Origin: Bacteroidota bacterium
Lineage (GTDB): Bacteria > Bacteroidota > Bacteroidia > Cytophagales > Hymenobacteraceae
Length of the DNA: 6,295 nt
NCBI GenBank assembly: GCA_023424725.1
Contig: JAFADQ010000283.1
Coordinates: 1-6,295 of the forward strand
Direction of reading: 5' to 3'
Within the stretch, counting starts at the first letter, position 1. Each line of letters begins with the position of its first letter. The notes beneath the pieces are model-generated. The model was given only the letters and a program-made list of their open reading frames with translations. It was not told the origin of the DNA and made no database searches. This document shows, one piece after another, positions 5,376 to 6,295 of this stretch. Position numbers and translations under genes: made by a program.

Positions 5376-6295
5376 TTATTTTGTCGCAACCATGTGCACC
5401 GGAGCCAACAGGCCACGCTTTTGCAAAACCTGAGTAATTGTTTTGCTATGTTCGCCTTTATAAAGCAGCTCGTCTGCCTGCAAAAACAATGCAGCCGCGG
5501 CAGGCAAATCGGTGTAAGAAGAGTAGCTGTATAAAGAGTGCAGCAGTAGTTTATCGGTGGCTTCGCTGCCTATTTTATTATGAATTTCCATAAGGGCGGC
5601 CGTCCAGATAGCGGCATCTTTATACATATCGCCCACCATGCCGGTTGGGTAAATTTTGTCGGTGGTGGCCATGCGCCCTGGCCAGAACTCGTTGTGGCCG
5701 TCCCACACAAAAATTTTCTGCCAATCGGTGCTGTCGGTAGTTTTTTTATACGATACGGCAAAGTAATCGGCGTTGGCTTCTTCCAGTACCCTGCGTTCGT
5801 AACCTACCGCTGCGCCGGCTGTGGCGCTGCGGGCAATGGCGTGGCTGTATTCATGAATGATCACCTGCGGGTCTTGCCCGTCTTTTACGCCGCCCGTACC
5901 AAACGAAAGCGTGTTGGTGAAGGATGAATAGCTTGATTGGTCGCGGCCGTTCCAGCCGTTAGCGTCTACCTCAATTTGGGTATTGCTTAAGTTATAAAGC
6001 CCTAGGGTTTGAATATATTTTTGCCAGGCCGTTATATGATACAAAATATTTATCTGCTCAAAACCATCGTCGCCAAGGCGGAAATCAAGGTCGGGCGTAA
6101 GCGAATATTTAACGGGCAACGCCGGCGGATCGAACTCTTTAATAATGCAATAAGGCGTTTGCAGCAAAAACGTATCGTTCCGGAAGCCGATCATCAGGTT
6201 TACGGCCTCGCGTTGCGCGCTCAGCAATTCCTGAAATTCTGCAGGCTTCGTGATCATCGATTTTAAATACCCGATAGAGCCCGACGGGGCCGGAA
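5376..6295 (-). CDS. C-terminal part of a gluzincin (thermolysin/M36-like) zinc metallopeptidase, N-terminus outside window
   Basis: The frame stays open to the right edge beyond the ATG at 6257 (codons for P-A-P-S-G-S-I-G-Y-L-K-S come before it), so the gene almost certainly starts outside. Counting from that ATG, 293 residues remain. H-E-Y-S-H at 135-139 (bases 5841-5855) is the HExxH zinc site with Glu136 as catalytic base. E160-A-N-A-D164 gives the ExxxD motif that supplies the third zinc ligand in gluzincins, 21 residues after the second His, close to thermolysin. Further on, G-D-M-Y-K-D-A-A-I-W-T-A-A-L-M-E-I (about 209-225) resembles the helix after the active site in fungalysin-type (M36) peptidases. 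The protein should be an active endopeptidase, probably secreted, but its signal peptide would lie outside. Unlike the cargo protein in this window, it ends at H-M-V-A-T-K with no T9SS tail. The exact peptidase family is uncertain; the zinc-peptidase class is well supported. Confidence 0.85.
   Translation of the reverse strand, partial: PAPSGSIGYLKSMITKPAEFQELLSAQREAVNLMIGFRNDTFLLQTPYCIIKEFDPPALPVKYSLTPDLDFRLGDDGFEQINILYHITAWQKYIQTLGLYNLSNTQIEVDANGWNGRDQSSYSSFTNTLSFGTGGVKDGQDPQVIIHEYSHAIARSATAGAAVGYERRVLEEANADYFAVSYKKTTDSTDWQKIFVWDGHNEFWPGRMATTDKIYPTGMVGDMYKDAAIWTAALMEIHNKIGSEATDKLLLHSLYSYSSYTDLPAAAALFLQADELLYKGEHSKTITQVLQKRGLLAPVHMVATK

Overview
The window looks like chromosomal DNA of a Bacteroidota bacterium, most likely a Cytophagales/Hymenobacteraceae-type genome. 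Four things point there. One gene product ends in a type IX secretion (T9SS) type A sorting domain. Its signal peptide leaves a Gln as the first mature residue. Start codons lack Shine-Dalgarno sequences. A promoter of the Bacteroidota form (ATTG, 19 bp, TAGTTTTG) lies upstream of corA. The genus is inference, not something the sequence proves.

Layout, left to right. Positions 1-1398 (+) hold the 3' part of a large gene whose product ends in a PQQ/WD40-like beta-propeller; a clear intrinsic terminator follows at 1422-1462. After an AT-rich leader with no convincing promoter comes a complete 727-residue exported protein (1638-3821, +). It is built as signal peptide, about seven propeller-like repeats, three PKD-type domains and a T9SS sorting tail. 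A 210-bp gap with a short GC-rich hairpin separates it from the convergent corA gene (4032-5147, -), a CorA-family divalent cation channel. Upstream of corA are its probable promoter and a strong intrinsic terminator (5310-5352) that ends the next minus-strand gene. That gene (5376-6295, -) encodes the C-terminal part of a gluzincin zinc metallopeptidase with HEYSH and EANAD motifs, and it runs off the right edge.

The four genes look like independent units, not one pathway: two are followed by their own terminators, and two converge. What stands out is the mosaic secreted protein: an AT-rich propeller half joined to a GC-richer PKD/T9SS half, with two conserved cysteines per PKD unit. CorA also has an extended loop after its GMN motif. 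I see no CRISPR array, mobile element, tRNA or rRNA, and nothing that clearly amounts to an undescribed system.
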